22,372 nt of DNA from an uncultured Selenomonas sp. (GTDB lineage Bacteria; Bacillota; Negativicutes; Selenomonadales; Selenomonadaceae). This document shows, piece after piece, positions 9,294-16,976 of the stretch. Location: the NCBI GenBank assembly GCA_945494195.1, contig CALYVJ010000002.1, positions 1-22,372 on the forward strand, written 5' to 3'. The position numbers and the translations under genes were made by a program. Position 1 is the stretch's first letter, and every line of letters starts with the position of its first letter. The notes under the pieces are model-generated. The model had not been told where the DNA came from and made no database searches. It saw only the letters and a program-made list of their open reading frames with translations.

Positions 9294-10457
9294 TTATTTT
9301 CCCATGAATACCGTCGGGCGCTCCCCTGCCAGCTCATAATGATAGAGAATTGCCTGGATGATGCGTTCCGACGCCTTGCCATCACCGTACGGATTGACCG
9401 ATTCCGCCATGCGGCCGTATTCTTCCTTATCTGTAAGCAGCGTCTTTGCCTCCTGATAAACGCGCTCACGATCCGTACCGATGAGTTTTACCGTACCAGC
9501 GGCCACCGCTTCGGGGCGTTCCGTAGTATCGCGCAGGACGAGAACCGGCTTACCTAATGCTGGAGCCTCTTCCTGAACTCCACCCGAATCCGTAAGGATC
9601 AGGTGCGCACGGCTCATCAGATTGGCAAAAGGCTCGTAATCGAGCGGATCGATCAGATGAACCTTGCTGAGGCCGCCGAGTTCCTCGCGCACGACTTCAC
9701 GGACTTTCGGGTTCTTATGAACCGGGAAGACAATTTCCACATCATCAAACTCTTCCGTCAGCTGGCGCAGGGCCTTATAGACATGACGCATCGGTTCCCC
9801 AAGGTTCTCACGGCGATGCGTCGTGACGAGAATAATGCGCTTATTCTTGAAATCGATATGACGCAGCATCTCATCATCAAACGCATAATCCTCACGGACC
9901 GTGTGATGAAGCGCATCGATTACGGTGTTGCCCGTTACAAAAATACTCTCTGCCGGAACATTTTCAGCCAGCAGGTTTGCCTCACTGGTTTCCGTCGGGG
10001 CAAAATTTAGGTCCGAAATGCAGCCCGTAAGCTTGCGGTTCATTTCCTCTGGGAACGGCGAATACTTGTTATGGGTGCGCAAGCCGGCTTCGACGTGTCC
10101 CACCGGAATCTGATGATAGTAGGCCGCCAGTGCGCCCGCAAAAGTCGTTGTCGTGTCCCCGTGAACCAACACGATATCCGGTTTCTCTTCCGTCATGACC
10201 TGGTCCAAGCCCTTCATCGCCTTCGTCGTGATATCGAAAAGCGTCTGCCCCTGGGCCATGATATCAAGGTCGTGGTCCGGCGTGATATTGAAAAGATTCA
10301 ATACCTGGTCCAACATTTCACGATGCTGGGCAGTTACCGCCACCACCGGCGTAATCTTATCGGAATGCTTCTGCAGTTCCAAAACAATTGGCGCCATCTT
10401 GATTGCCTCCGGACGCGTGCCGAAGACCGTCATTACCTTGATTTTCTTCTTGTCCAT
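9294..10457 (-). CDS. wecB: UDP-N-acetylglucosamine 2-epimerase (non-hydrolysing)
   Basis: A 387-residue cytoplasmic enzyme interconverting UDP-GlcNAc and UDP-ManNAc, giving ManNAc for surface polysaccharides. It has the two Rossmann halves of the family. Landmarks are TVFGTRPEAIKMAPIV at residues 10-25, HGDTTTTFAGALA, HVEAGLRTHNKYSPFPEEMN, TGNTVIDAL and, in the C-terminal half, LTDSGGVQEEAPALGKPVLV followed by RDTTERPEA. All the usual substrate-binding residues appear intact and the length is normal. The ATG at 10457 follows AAAGGGG. It lies downstream of the WecA/TagO-type gene with a hairpin between them and its own terminator after it. Gram-positive naming would be mnaA. Confidence 0.96.
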   Translation of the reverse strand: MDKKKIKVMTVFGTRPEAIKMAPIVLELQKHSDKITPVVAVTAQHREMLDQVLNLFNITPDHDLDIMAQGQTLFDITTKAMKGLDQVMTEEKPDIVLVHGDTTTTFAGALAAYYHQIPVGHVEAGLRTHNKYSPFPEEMNRKLTGCISDLNFAPTETSEANLLAENVPAESIFVTGNTVIDALHHTVREDYAFDDEMLRHIDFKNKRIILVTTHRRENLGEPMRHVYKALRQLTEEFDDVEIVFPVHKNPKVREVVREELGGLSKVHLIDPLDYEPFANLMSRAHLILTDSGGVQEEAPALGKPVLVLRDTTERPEAVAAGTVKLIGTDRERVYQEAKTLLTDKEEYGRMAESVNPYGDGKASERIIQAILYHYELAGERPTVFMGK

Positions 10458-10480
10458 TAAAAATCCCCTTTCTATAAATA

Positions 10481-10503
10481 AAGGCAGGACTTACGCCTGC
10501 CTT
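10481..10503 (-). terminator. Hairpin between the WecA/TagO-type gene and wecB (weak terminator or processing site)
   Basis: On the minus strand AAGGCAGG (10503-10496) pairs perfectly with CCTGCCTT (10488-10481) around a seven-base loop. The following sequence TATTTATAG is only partly U-rich, so full termination is doubtful. The wecB ribosome site lies about 15 bases further on. It may tune how much wecB is made relative to the upstream gene. Confidence 0.6.
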
Positions 10504-10515
10504 CCGGGTTCTGTT

Positions 10516-11589
10516 TCACTGTCTTCCCGCAGCAGCACGATGCTGATGCGCTGAATCATTCATGTGGAAAATACCAATCTTCTTAGCGCCCAAAAATACA
10601 GCCAAAACAACCACGCAGACGATGAGAATAGCAAACTGGCTGCTTACCTCGGTAAGTGCCACAGCACTGAGCCCCAAGAGAGCGCTGATGACATACATCA
10701 GCAGCACTGCCTGGCGCTGGCTGAATCCAAGGTCCAGCAGACGATGATGCAAATGCCCCTTATCCGGCTTGAAGATGGGAACCCCACCGCGGTAACGGCG
10801 CACAATGGCAAAGGTCGTGTCCAGGATTGGCAGGCCCAGTGCCAGGATTGGCACGATAAGGGCAATCGTCGCCGCACATTTCACAGCACCAATAACCGAA
10901 ATTCCCGCCAGCATATAGCCAAGGAACATGCTGCCAGAATCCCCCATAAAAATGCGCGCTGGATTGAAGTTGTAATAAAGGAAACCAAATGCCGCTCCGG
11001 CCAAAGCTGCCGTCAGCACTGCTACCAAAAGGATATTCTGCTGCAAGGCCACGAGGAAAATGGTAATCGCCGCAATGGTGGATACACCAGCAGCCAGACC
11101 ATCCAGGCCATCAATGAGATTGACCGTATTGGTAAGACCGACGATCCAGAAAATCGTCGCCGGGATGGCAAACCATTCCGTGTAGATATAATCCCCAAAG
11201 GGATCCGTGACGAAATCAATGCGGACATCAAAGGCAATGACCAGCACAGCGGCAGCGATAATCTGTCCCAGCAATTTGACCTTTGCCGGCAGATTCTTAT
11301 AGTCATCGATGATACCAACCAGAACGATGAGCGACCCCCCCACCATCAGGCCAACCAGCTCCATCATCACTTCATCCGTAACATGTACGAAGGAAAGGAG
11401 CGTGAGCATTGCCACCATGAAGGCAGCGTAAATGCCAAGTCCGCCAATACGCGGAATCGGCTTTTTATGTACTTTTCTCGCATCAGGAGCGTCCATAGCT
11501 CCCGTCTTGGCCGCCAAAAAAATCACGCCTGGCGTAATGAGCAGCGCCACACCGGCAGCAATAACAAACGCCAACATATAATCTGGCAT
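10516..11589 (-). CDS. Undecaprenyl-phosphate GlcNAc-1-phosphate transferase (WecA/TagO family)
   Basis: A 357-residue membrane enzyme of the MraY/WecA superfamily with about ten or eleven helices. It transfers a sugar-1-phosphate, probably GlcNAc-1-P, from UDP-sugar to undecaprenyl phosphate and so primes polysaccharide synthesis. The signature motifs are present: DDYKNLPAKVKLLGQ, NTVNLIDGLDGLAAG, FMGDSGSMFLGY and HLHHRLLDLG. The HLHH motif and pairing with wecB favour the WecA/TagO branch rather than MraY. The ATG at 11589 follows AGAGGTG at 8 bases, and a strong promoter lies upstream. The exact sugar is inferred from context. Confidence 0.93.
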   Translation of the reverse strand: MPDYMLAFVIAAGVALLITPGVIFLAAKTGAMDAPDARKVHKKPIPRIGGLGIYAAFMVAMLTLLSFVHVTDEVMMELVGLMVGGSLIVLVGIIDDYKNLPAKVKLLGQIIAAAVLVIAFDVRIDFVTDPFGDYIYTEWFAIPATIFWIVGLTNTVNLIDGLDGLAAGVSTIAAITIFLVALQQNILLVAVLTAALAGAAFGFLYYNFNPARIFMGDSGSMFLGYMLAGISVIGAVKCAATIALIVPILALGLPILDTTFAIVRRYRGGVPIFKPDKGHLHHRLLDLGFSQRQAVLLMYVISALLGLSAVALTEVSSQFAILIVCVVVLAVFLGAKKIGIFHMNDSAHQHRAAAGRQ

Positions 11590-11638
11590 ACAAGTTGCAC
11601 CTCTTTTTCAAAAACATTCATTTTCTCATAGCAAGCCT

Positions 11639-11667
11639 ATTTTACCGCAGTGGGTGTCTAGTGTCAA
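11639..11667 (-). promoter_or_regulatory. Near-consensus promoter for the wecA/tagO-like gene and wecB
   Basis: On the minus strand a perfect TTGACA (11667-11662) and TAAAAT (11644-11639) are spaced by exactly 17 bases. The predicted start is near 11632, about 43 bases before the ATG. A six-base dyad AGTGTC/GACACT (11660-11665 and 11674-11679) overlaps the -35 box and might be an operator. Confidence 0.8.
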
Positions 11668-11692
11668 TGGAAAGACACTGGATGAAAAGGAT

Positions 11693-12157
11693 TTAATCGT
11701 GAATCTCTTCCGGCCGGCAGGTTACGATACTGCCATCGGTTTCGTAGTAAACCACCTGCGCCAGCTTTGCATTGCGAAGCATCCGGCGGCAAAGCAGGCA
11801 GGGTTTCCCTGAAGCCAGGCTTCCGTCGGCATTGATGCCGACAATGTAAATCGTCGCCCCTTCCATGACGGCAGGATCGGCATTGATAATGGCATTCTGC
11901 TCCGCATGAACCGCTACACAAAGCTCGTAATTCTGCCCCTTCGGCACATGAAGCCGCTCCCGTTCGCAGATTCCCGTATCGATGCAATTTGCCTCTCCCC
12001 GAGGGGCTCCATTATAACCCGTGCTGATAATGATTTTATCTTTGACGATAATCGCCCCATACCGGCGGCGCAGGCAGGTTGCCCGACGGCCAACGGCCTT
12101 AGCGATATCCAGAAAATATTCCGTCCAATCCGGACGCTGCTGTTTTTCACGACTCAT
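11693..12157 (-). CDS. comEB: dCMP deaminase (ComEB-type)
   Basis: A zinc-dependent deaminase of the cytidine/deoxycytidylate family, converting dCMP to dUMP for thymidylate synthesis. With the chosen start it has 154 residues. The zinc and catalytic site is clear: HAE at residues 84-86 and PCLLC with Cys120 and Cys123. The substrate loop TGYNGAPRGEANC is also conserved. An upstream ATG at 12166 is in frame, but GGAGG (12167-12171) touches it directly. The same GGAGG is 9 bases from the ATG at 12157, which I therefore prefer; this also fits the family N-terminus. The start overlaps the end of the upstream RuvC-fold gene by 11 bases. ComEB is the Bacillus name; no role in competence is implied here. 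Confidence 0.94.
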   Translation of the reverse strand: MSREKQQRPDWTEYFLDIAKAVGRRATCLRRRYGAIIVKDKIIISTGYNGAPRGEANCIDTGICERERLHVPKGQNYELCVAVHAEQNAIINADPAVMEGATIYIVGINADGSLASGKPCLLCRRMLRNAKLAQVVYYETDGSIVTCRPEEIHD

Positions 12158-12563
12158 GATGACCATCCTCCAAACTATTCAAATAACGATGTCCCAGTAT
12201 GACCGCCACAAAGTCATCCACAGGCTCCGGCGGCACCTGCATCGTTATCGGCAGCAGCCGCCGCCAGCCCTTGGGCGGATGCGCCTTCCAATATTCGCCC
12301 TTGGCCAATTCCGTCGTACGGTATTCATCCAGCACGACAACAGGCAACTCCGGCAAAGCCGTTTTGATGCGGGCCCGCGCCTCTTTGCTCGTAGTCCCAT
12401 TGCCCTCGACCAAAACCTCATAGCCGTATTGCTGGCGGGCATCTGCCAGTTCTGCTTCCAGTCTTGCCGTTTCAATGACTTTCTGCCAAATTACCCGGCC
12501 GTCTTTCGCCAATATGGCAAAGCCGCACTTGTCACGACCAGGGTCCAATGCTGCAATATTCAT
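12147..12563 (-). CDS. RuvC/YqgF-like RNase H-fold protein
   Basis: A 138-residue protein of the RNase H/RuvC-like fold, resembling the pre-16S rRNA nuclease YqgF group but divergent from it. Visible markers are LDPGRDKCG with Asp7, LVEGNGTTS with Glu53, LDEYRTT with Asp79/Glu80, and PVDDFVAVIL with Asp116/Asp117. These acidic residues are spaced as expected for a metal-dependent nuclease site, so activity is plausible but not shown. The segment PPKGWRRLLP is also distinctive. I prefer the second of two adjacent ATGs (12563), five bases after GGAGG, over the first (12566), which is only two bases away. It overlaps comEB by 11 bases. The specific substrate is unknown. Confidence 0.75.
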   Translation of the reverse strand: MNIAALDPGRDKCGFAILAKDGRVIWQKVIETARLEAELADARQQYGYEVLVEGNGTTSKEARARIKTALPELPVVVLDEYRTTELAKGEYWKAHPPKGWRRLLPITMQVPPEPVDDFVAVILGHRYLNSLEDGHHES

Positions 12564-12575
12564 CATTTCCTCCTA

Positions 12576-12603
12576 CAAGAAAGCCTTCCTCGAAGAGGAA
12601 GGC
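12576..12603 (-). terminator. Hairpin after the DUF3084 gene, just before a ribosome site
   Basis: On the minus strand GCCTTCCTC (12603-12595) and GAGGAAGGC (12591-12583) form a perfect nine-pair stem with a three-base TTC loop, followed by TTTCTTG. It is a plausible terminator for the long lipopolysaccharide operon. The next gene's ribosome site starts only a few bases later and no promoter is visible between them, so partial read-through is likely. Confidence 0.72.
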
Positions 12604-12621
12604 CTTTTATTCTCATTCCTG

Positions 12622-13839
12622 TTAAGGTAAATCTGCCTGCTGTTCCACTCGGATTTTCAGCCGCAAGGGGCCAATAGCATCGGTGGCACCATTGGCATAC
12701 GCCGATAATATCCAAGAACCATGCTTTCCACGCAAAGCTCCTACGATATCATAGAACTGTGCCCCCTCGATTACCCCCACAGTACCACGGATAGGATCGG
12801 GAAGGATGCCCTTGGCCGTAACCGCCCGATTGACCTCGTTGAGGAAATCCATGACTACCTGCTCCGGCTCGCTGTCCGACTTACCGGTCAACAAGTAGGG
12901 CTTTGCCAGGATGAATTCCTTATCTTCATATACCGTACTGTTCTTGTAGAGTTCCAATGTCGTCCGGATTGCTTCCCCACGAACGAGATTGCCGGCCGCC
13001 ACAATGCGGACAACCATATCGTTGCGGCTGTCCGCAATCGTCTTCACGGCCTCGGCATACTCGGGCTGGTAAATCCAGATATCCTGATCAGATTTATCCT
13101 CTCCGAGCTTTTCCGATACATTGCGGTTGGCCAATTCAGCCAAAGCCCGCAAATCATTGTCGACTTCAAACTGCGTACGGCCGCCACGGACTACACCGCT
13201 GGCAATAACTTCCCCTGCCTGATAGACAATATCCCCCTCGCGGATGGTAATCAAACCATCCCGGAGACTCTGGGCATGCTGCTCCAGCAGGGAATTATTT
13301 TCCATGAGTTTCTTATTCGTTCCTGTCAGCAAATCATTCTGCGCCCCCAGCGTAGAATTTTCCGCCGCCAGCACGTCATTGCGATGCAGCAAATCCAGCT
13401 TTGCCGCCTCAAGCAGCCGATTCCCTTCCTGCAACCGGGCCGATTTTTCTTCCAGCTCCGCCTGCTGGCCCTTGAGCTTTTCGACATCATCCTTCGACTT
13501 TGCCAATGCCTCATCGGTCTGCTGCTGCTCAACCTGTGCCTGCTGCAAATCAGCCTGGGCTTGATTCAGGCTCTCCCTAGTCTCCCGCATGGTGCGGTTA
13601 AGCTGCTCCATCCCGAAAAGCGCCGTGCGGACATTTTGCGAGGCAGCCGCCATGACCCCAAAAGTCAGGGTGGTAATGCAGATACCGGTAAAAATCGTAA
13701 TGACAACGGATGTATGGCGCGGTCTAAGACCAAAAAGCGACAACCGCTTCTTACCGATTTTTGTTCCGAGCCGATCGCCAATGAACGCAATTGCGCCACC
13801 GGTAATAATCAGCACGACAATCAAAAGGACTCCATACAT
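12622..13839 (-). CDS. DUF3084 membrane-anchored coiled-coil protein
   Basis: A 405-residue protein of the DUF3084 family. Two hydrophobic helices at about 2-22 and 44-66 anchor it in the inner membrane. A long coiled coil follows at about 75-195, rich in Gln, Glu, Leu and Lys (LNQAQADLQQAQVEQQQ is typical). A conserved globular C-terminal domain begins near LITIREGDIVYQAGEVIASG. The function of this family is not established. It is the last gene of the lipopolysaccharide transport operon, 40 bases after the LptF/G-type permease and before a hairpin. That placement suggests an envelope role, such as organising or spacing the transport machinery, but this is inference. Confidence 0.88.
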   Translation of the reverse strand: MYGVLLIVVLIITGGAIAFIGDRLGTKIGKKRLSLFGLRPRHTSVVITIFTGICITTLTFGVMAAASQNVRTALFGMEQLNRTMRETRESLNQAQADLQQAQVEQQQTDEALAKSKDDVEKLKGQQAELEEKSARLQEGNRLLEAAKLDLLHRNDVLAAENSTLGAQNDLLTGTNKKLMENNSLLEQHAQSLRDGLITIREGDIVYQAGEVIASGVVRGGRTQFEVDNDLRALAELANRNVSEKLGEDKSDQDIWIYQPEYAEAVKTIADSRNDMVVRIVAAGNLVRGEAIRTTLELYKNSTVYEDKEFILAKPYLLTGKSDSEPEQVVMDFLNEVNRAVTAKGILPDPIRGTVGVIEGAQFYDIVGALRGKHGSWILSAYANGATDAIGPLRLKIRVEQQADLP

Positions 13840-13879
13840 CCTTCCTCAATCCACCTTTCGCAATAATCAGCAGGCACCA

Positions 13880-14980
13880 TCAGCGCGATGCTCTGCGTAT
13901 CAGGAAGAAACCAGCAATCAAACCGACAATATTCGGAATCCATACTGCCAGCATCGGCGCCACCGCACCACTGCGTGCCAAAGCATTGCCCATCGTCATC
14001 AGCGCGTAATAGAAGAAAATAATGATGACACTCATGGCAAAGCCCGCCGACGAGGAGTTGCGTGTTGGCTGCAGACCAAGGGGTACACCAATCAAAGCAA
14101 AAATCAGGCTGGCCATCGGCACAGTGACACGCTGATAAAGTTCTGCTTCGAGCTTATTGGTATTGATATACTGCGTCTTCATAATCTCGATTTGGGCTTT
14201 GAGTTCCTTCATCGTAAGTTCTTCCGGGTCCTTCTGTTCCCGGACAATCTGCTTCGGATTTGCCTTTATGGGGAGTTTTTGGGAATCAAAGCGCATGGTA
14301 TGCTCGCTCTTGCCCTCTTCCGTGGCAATATCGTAAATCATGCCGTTGTGCATGTTCCACTCATTGCCGCTCCACTCTGCGTACTCAGCATTTTCCACAT
14401 GACTGACCTGTCCCTCGTCATTGAACTCCTGCAGGGTGATTCCCTGCAAGGTCTGCGATTCTGCATCATAAAGGCGTGCATAGACCAGCCGCTGGATCTT
14501 ATCATGATTCAGATCTTTTAAGATGATATGTTCCTGTGACTTCATTCCAGTATTGCCCTGGATTTCATAATGAAGAACGTTGCGATAAGCCGTATTTGCC
14601 CATGGCACGACATATTCATTAAAAGCAATAGCACACATGCTGACAATGAGTCCCATGAGGATTGCTGGTGTTGCGATGCGGCAAAAACCAATACCGCAGG
14701 ATTTCATCGCCGTGATCTCACTAGAACTCGACAGCCGGCCAAAGGTCAGCAAGCTCGCCAGCAGCATGGACATCGGGAAGGTCCACATAATAACTGCCGG
14801 CAAACCAAAGATGAAGATTTTCACTACAGCTTGCAACGAAGCACCATAATCCGTAATATACTTGGCAATCTTAAAAAGCGTTCCCGAACCGATAAAAACT
14901 GCGGAGAAGGCACAGATGCCGAATAAGAAGGTCATGAACACTTCCCGAAATATGTATTTGTCTAAGATTCTTATATGCAT
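13880..14980 (-). CDS. lptF: LPS export permease (LptF/LptG family, YjgP/YjgQ)
   Basis: A 366-residue inner-membrane permease of the Lpt ABC transporter that extracts LPS for transport to the outer membrane. Three helices lie in the N-terminal half (from about residue 12), then a large periplasmic domain at about 120-270 (ILKDLNHDKIQRLVYARLYD), then three C-terminal helices. This is the standard LptF/G layout. The ATG at 14980 follows GGAGAA. An in-frame TTG at 14998 would overlap lptB and has no better ribosome site, so I reject it. E. coli needs both LptF and LptG, but only one such gene is present here. Choosing between the F and G names is arbitrary. Confidence 0.92.
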   Translation of the reverse strand: MHIRILDKYIFREVFMTFLFGICAFSAVFIGSGTLFKIAKYITDYGASLQAVVKIFIFGLPAVIMWTFPMSMLLASLLTFGRLSSSSEITAMKSCGIGFCRIATPAILMGLIVSMCAIAFNEYVVPWANTAYRNVLHYEIQGNTGMKSQEHIILKDLNHDKIQRLVYARLYDAESQTLQGITLQEFNDEGQVSHVENAEYAEWSGNEWNMHNGMIYDIATEEGKSEHTMRFDSQKLPIKANPKQIVREQKDPEELTMKELKAQIEIMKTQYINTNKLEAELYQRVTVPMASLIFALIGVPLGLQPTRNSSSAGFAMSVIIIFFYYALMTMGNALARSGAVAPMLAVWIPNIVGLIAGFFLIRRASR

Positions 14981-14994
14981 CGTTTGTTCTCCAA

Positions 14995-15714
14995 TCAAAG
15001 GGTGAAATTCTCACCCAGGTAAAATTTCTTGGCGATTGGGCTGCTCGCAATTGTCTGGCTGTCGCCTTCCAACAGGATTTTGCCTTCACTCAGGATGTAG
15101 GCACGATCGACAATCTGCAGCGTCTCACGGACGTTGTGATCCGTAATCAGAATGCCCATGCCACGCTGGCGAAGGTATTGGATGATATCCTGAATATCGG
15201 CTACGGCCAACGGATCGACACCAGCAAATGGTTCATCCAGCAGAATGAACTGCGGCTCCAGGGCCAGGCAGCGGGCAATCTCCACCCGGCGTCTTTCTCC
15301 GCCAGACAGTTCCGTTCCCTTGCGCTCCTGGACATGACCGATGTGGAACTCTTCAATAAGCTCCTCGTATTTAGCCTGCTGCTCGGCCAGAGACAATTTG
15401 GTTGTCTCGAGTATAGCCATGATATTTTCCCGCACAGTCAATTTGCGGAAAATCGAAGCTTCCTGCGTCAGGTAACTGATTCCCAGTTCCGCCCGCTTAT
15501 ACATGGGGGAACTCGTAATATCGATGTCCGAAAGGTATACTTCCCCAGACGTCGGGTGCTCAAGTCCCACAATCATATAAAACGTCGTCGTTTTACCGGC
15601 ACCATTCGGACCAAGAAGGCCAACAATCTCGCCTTTCTCCACCCGCAGGGAAACACGGTTCACCGCCGTGCGTTCCTTAAATTTCTTTACCAGATTCTTC
15701 GCTTCGATATGCAA
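14995..15714 (-). CDS. lptB: LPS export ABC transporter ATPase
   Basis: The 239-residue cytoplasmic ATPase powering LPS extraction by the Lpt complex. Walker [10 protein letters not shown] is at residues 35-43, the Q-loop is in [15 protein letters not shown], the signature LSGGE is at 136-140 and Walker B FILLDE is at 156-161. The switch histidine is in [11 protein letters not shown]. The LptB-specific [12 protein letters not shown] and [11 protein letters not shown] segments are clear. The start is a TTG (15712-15714), because GGAGGG lies about 9 bases upstream and the family N-terminus begins there with no in-frame ATG. It is followed by the permease gene after 14 bases and preceded by the OstA-like gene. 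Confidence 0.97.
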   Translation of the reverse strand: MHIEAKNLVKKFKERTAVNRVSLRVEKGEIVGLLGPNGAGKTTTFYMIVGLEHPTSGEVYLSDIDITSSPMYKRAELGISYLTQEASIFRKLTVRENIMAILETTKLSLAEQQAKYEELIEEFHIGHVQERKGTELSGGERRRVEIARCLALEPQFILLDEPFAGVDPLAVADIQDIIQYLRQRGMGILITDHNVRETLQIVDRAYILSEGKILLEGDSQTIASSPIAKKFYLGENFTL

Positions 15715-15741
15715 AGCCCTAACCCTCCAACAATATACTGC

Positions 15742-16428
15742 TTATTTTACCTTAGCTGCCCCATCGCTTGCAAGGTAAATCGTCAAACGATTGCTCTTCA
15801 TCGTATTGTTATCCTGAACAGCCCAGGCATTGCCCGTTACGACAACCCGGCCCTGTTCCATCCCATAATAATCCATGCGGTCGCCGCCAGCTTCCATGTC
15901 CTTCGGCGGGCTCACAAGATGCGCATTGCCCGAACCGACATAATGGGCATCATCCAGCCAGCCTTCCAAGCGATTCGCCGTAAAGGTACCATCCGCACTG
16001 GAAATCGTGCCACCGGATGCGATCAGCACATATTTATTCTGGTTCGGATAGTAATCCACCTGCTCCCCACTGAAGCTTTTGTCCCCCTGGGTACCATAAA
16101 CGCCGCCAGTAGCCAGCATGTGATTCTGTCCGTCCGTCATGATTTTCGCACAAGTAATGCGCGTGTCATCAGTGGTTGCAACGACATTTCCTTCCACAGT
16201 ACCTTCCTGGGTCTTGGTATTGTACGTTACCCGCAGACCCGTGACGCGGGAAGTACCACGCGTCATCGTCACACCGCCATTGGCAGTTGCCAATCCAGTG
16301 CTCATATCATATTCAACCGTATCGGCATTGAGTTCTGCCGGCTCTCCCGCCGCACTGATTCCCTGCATTGGCAGGACCACGCTGACGGCTAATGCCAGCA
16401 ATATCTTTTTCCTTTTGCTCGTTCTCAT
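15742..16428 (-). CDS. lptA: Periplasmic LPS transport protein, LptA/OstA family
   Basis: A 228-residue protein with a signal peptide (basic RTSKRKK, then a hydrophobic core ending near GISAAG at residues 22-27). The mature part has repeated beta-strand units of the OstA/LptA-like jellyroll (LNADTVEYDMSTGLATANGG, then TRITCAKIMTDGQNHMLATGG). LptA forms the bridge that carries LPS across the periplasm. It is longer than the roughly 185-residue E. coli protein, with room for extra strands. Its ATG overlaps the lptC stop (ATGA). Given its position between lptC and lptB, the LptA role is well supported. Confidence 0.9.
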   Translation of the reverse strand: MRTSKRKKILLALAVSVVLPMQGISAAGEPAELNADTVEYDMSTGLATANGGVTMTRGTSRVTGLRVTYNTKTQEGTVEGNVVATTDDTRITCAKIMTDGQNHMLATGGVYGTQGDKSFSGEQVDYYPNQNKYVLIASGGTISSADGTFTANRLEGWLDDAHYVGSGNAHLVSPPKDMEAGGDRMDYYGMEQGRVVVTGNAWAVQDNNTMKSNRLTIYLASDGAAKVK

Positions 16429-16976
16429 TCGCTAGTTCCTCCCTTTACCAGGTGTGCCTTGCCGACAATCTTGATTTTGTTGAAGCCATCCGTGCTCTCG
16501 ATGCGGTCACCAGTTGCCTTCATATCCTCTTTCACTGCCGTTGCATCACCGATTGCTGCCAGCACTTCGTCCTTCGCCATCCAGCGAAGCTCTTTGCTCG
16601 ATAACTTTGCCCCATCGCTGGTGGTAATGGCTACATTGCCGGTAATGGCAATATCCTTGGTCGCATTATCATAATTCCCGCCATCGGCATGGACTTCAAC
16701 AGTGCGGCCATCCTTTGCATAAAACTTGCCGGTGAGTTTTTCCAGGGTAACATTTTTCGACTCCACATCCACCTGGATATGTTCCGCCGTCAATTCCCAA
16801 ATGGTACGGCCATCCTTTTCCTCGCGGATGGTGTTGCCATCATAAGTCATTACCTTAGTGTCCTGAGACTGTTCCGTCTGTTGCGGAGCCTCCGGTACAG
16901 TTGCCACCGCCCAGACTACCAGGGCGGCAAAAACAGCGATACCAAGGGCCAGCAAAATCTTATTTCGCTTGCTCAT
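16425..16976 (-). CDS. lptC: LPS export periplasmic anchor LptC
   Basis: A 183-residue single-helix protein. A short basic start (MSKRNK) and one membrane helix at about 7-27 are followed by a periplasmic beta-rich domain (GRTIWELTAEHIQVDVESKN, GKFYAKDGRTVEVHADGGNY). This is the LptC layout. It receives LPS from the permease and passes it to LptA. The Ala/Val-rich helix and the WELTAEHI segment are family marks. Four-base ATGA overlaps join it to the acyltransferase upstream and to the LptA-like gene downstream, so the three are co-translated. Confidence 0.9.
   Translation of the reverse strand: MSKRNKILLALGIAVFAALVVWAVATVPEAPQQTEQSQDTKVMTYDGNTIREEKDGRTIWELTAEHIQVDVESKNVTLEKLTGKFYAKDGRTVEVHADGGNYDNATKDIAITGNVAITTSDGAKLSSKELRWMAKDEVLAAIGDATAVKEDMKATGDRIESTDGFNKIKIVGKAHLVKGGTSE

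Noticed and set aside
15136..16392. Plus-strand open frame of 418 codons opposite lptB and the lptA-like gene
   Set aside because: It crosses two well supported opposite-strand genes and their junction, and its translation has no recognisable domain or start signal.
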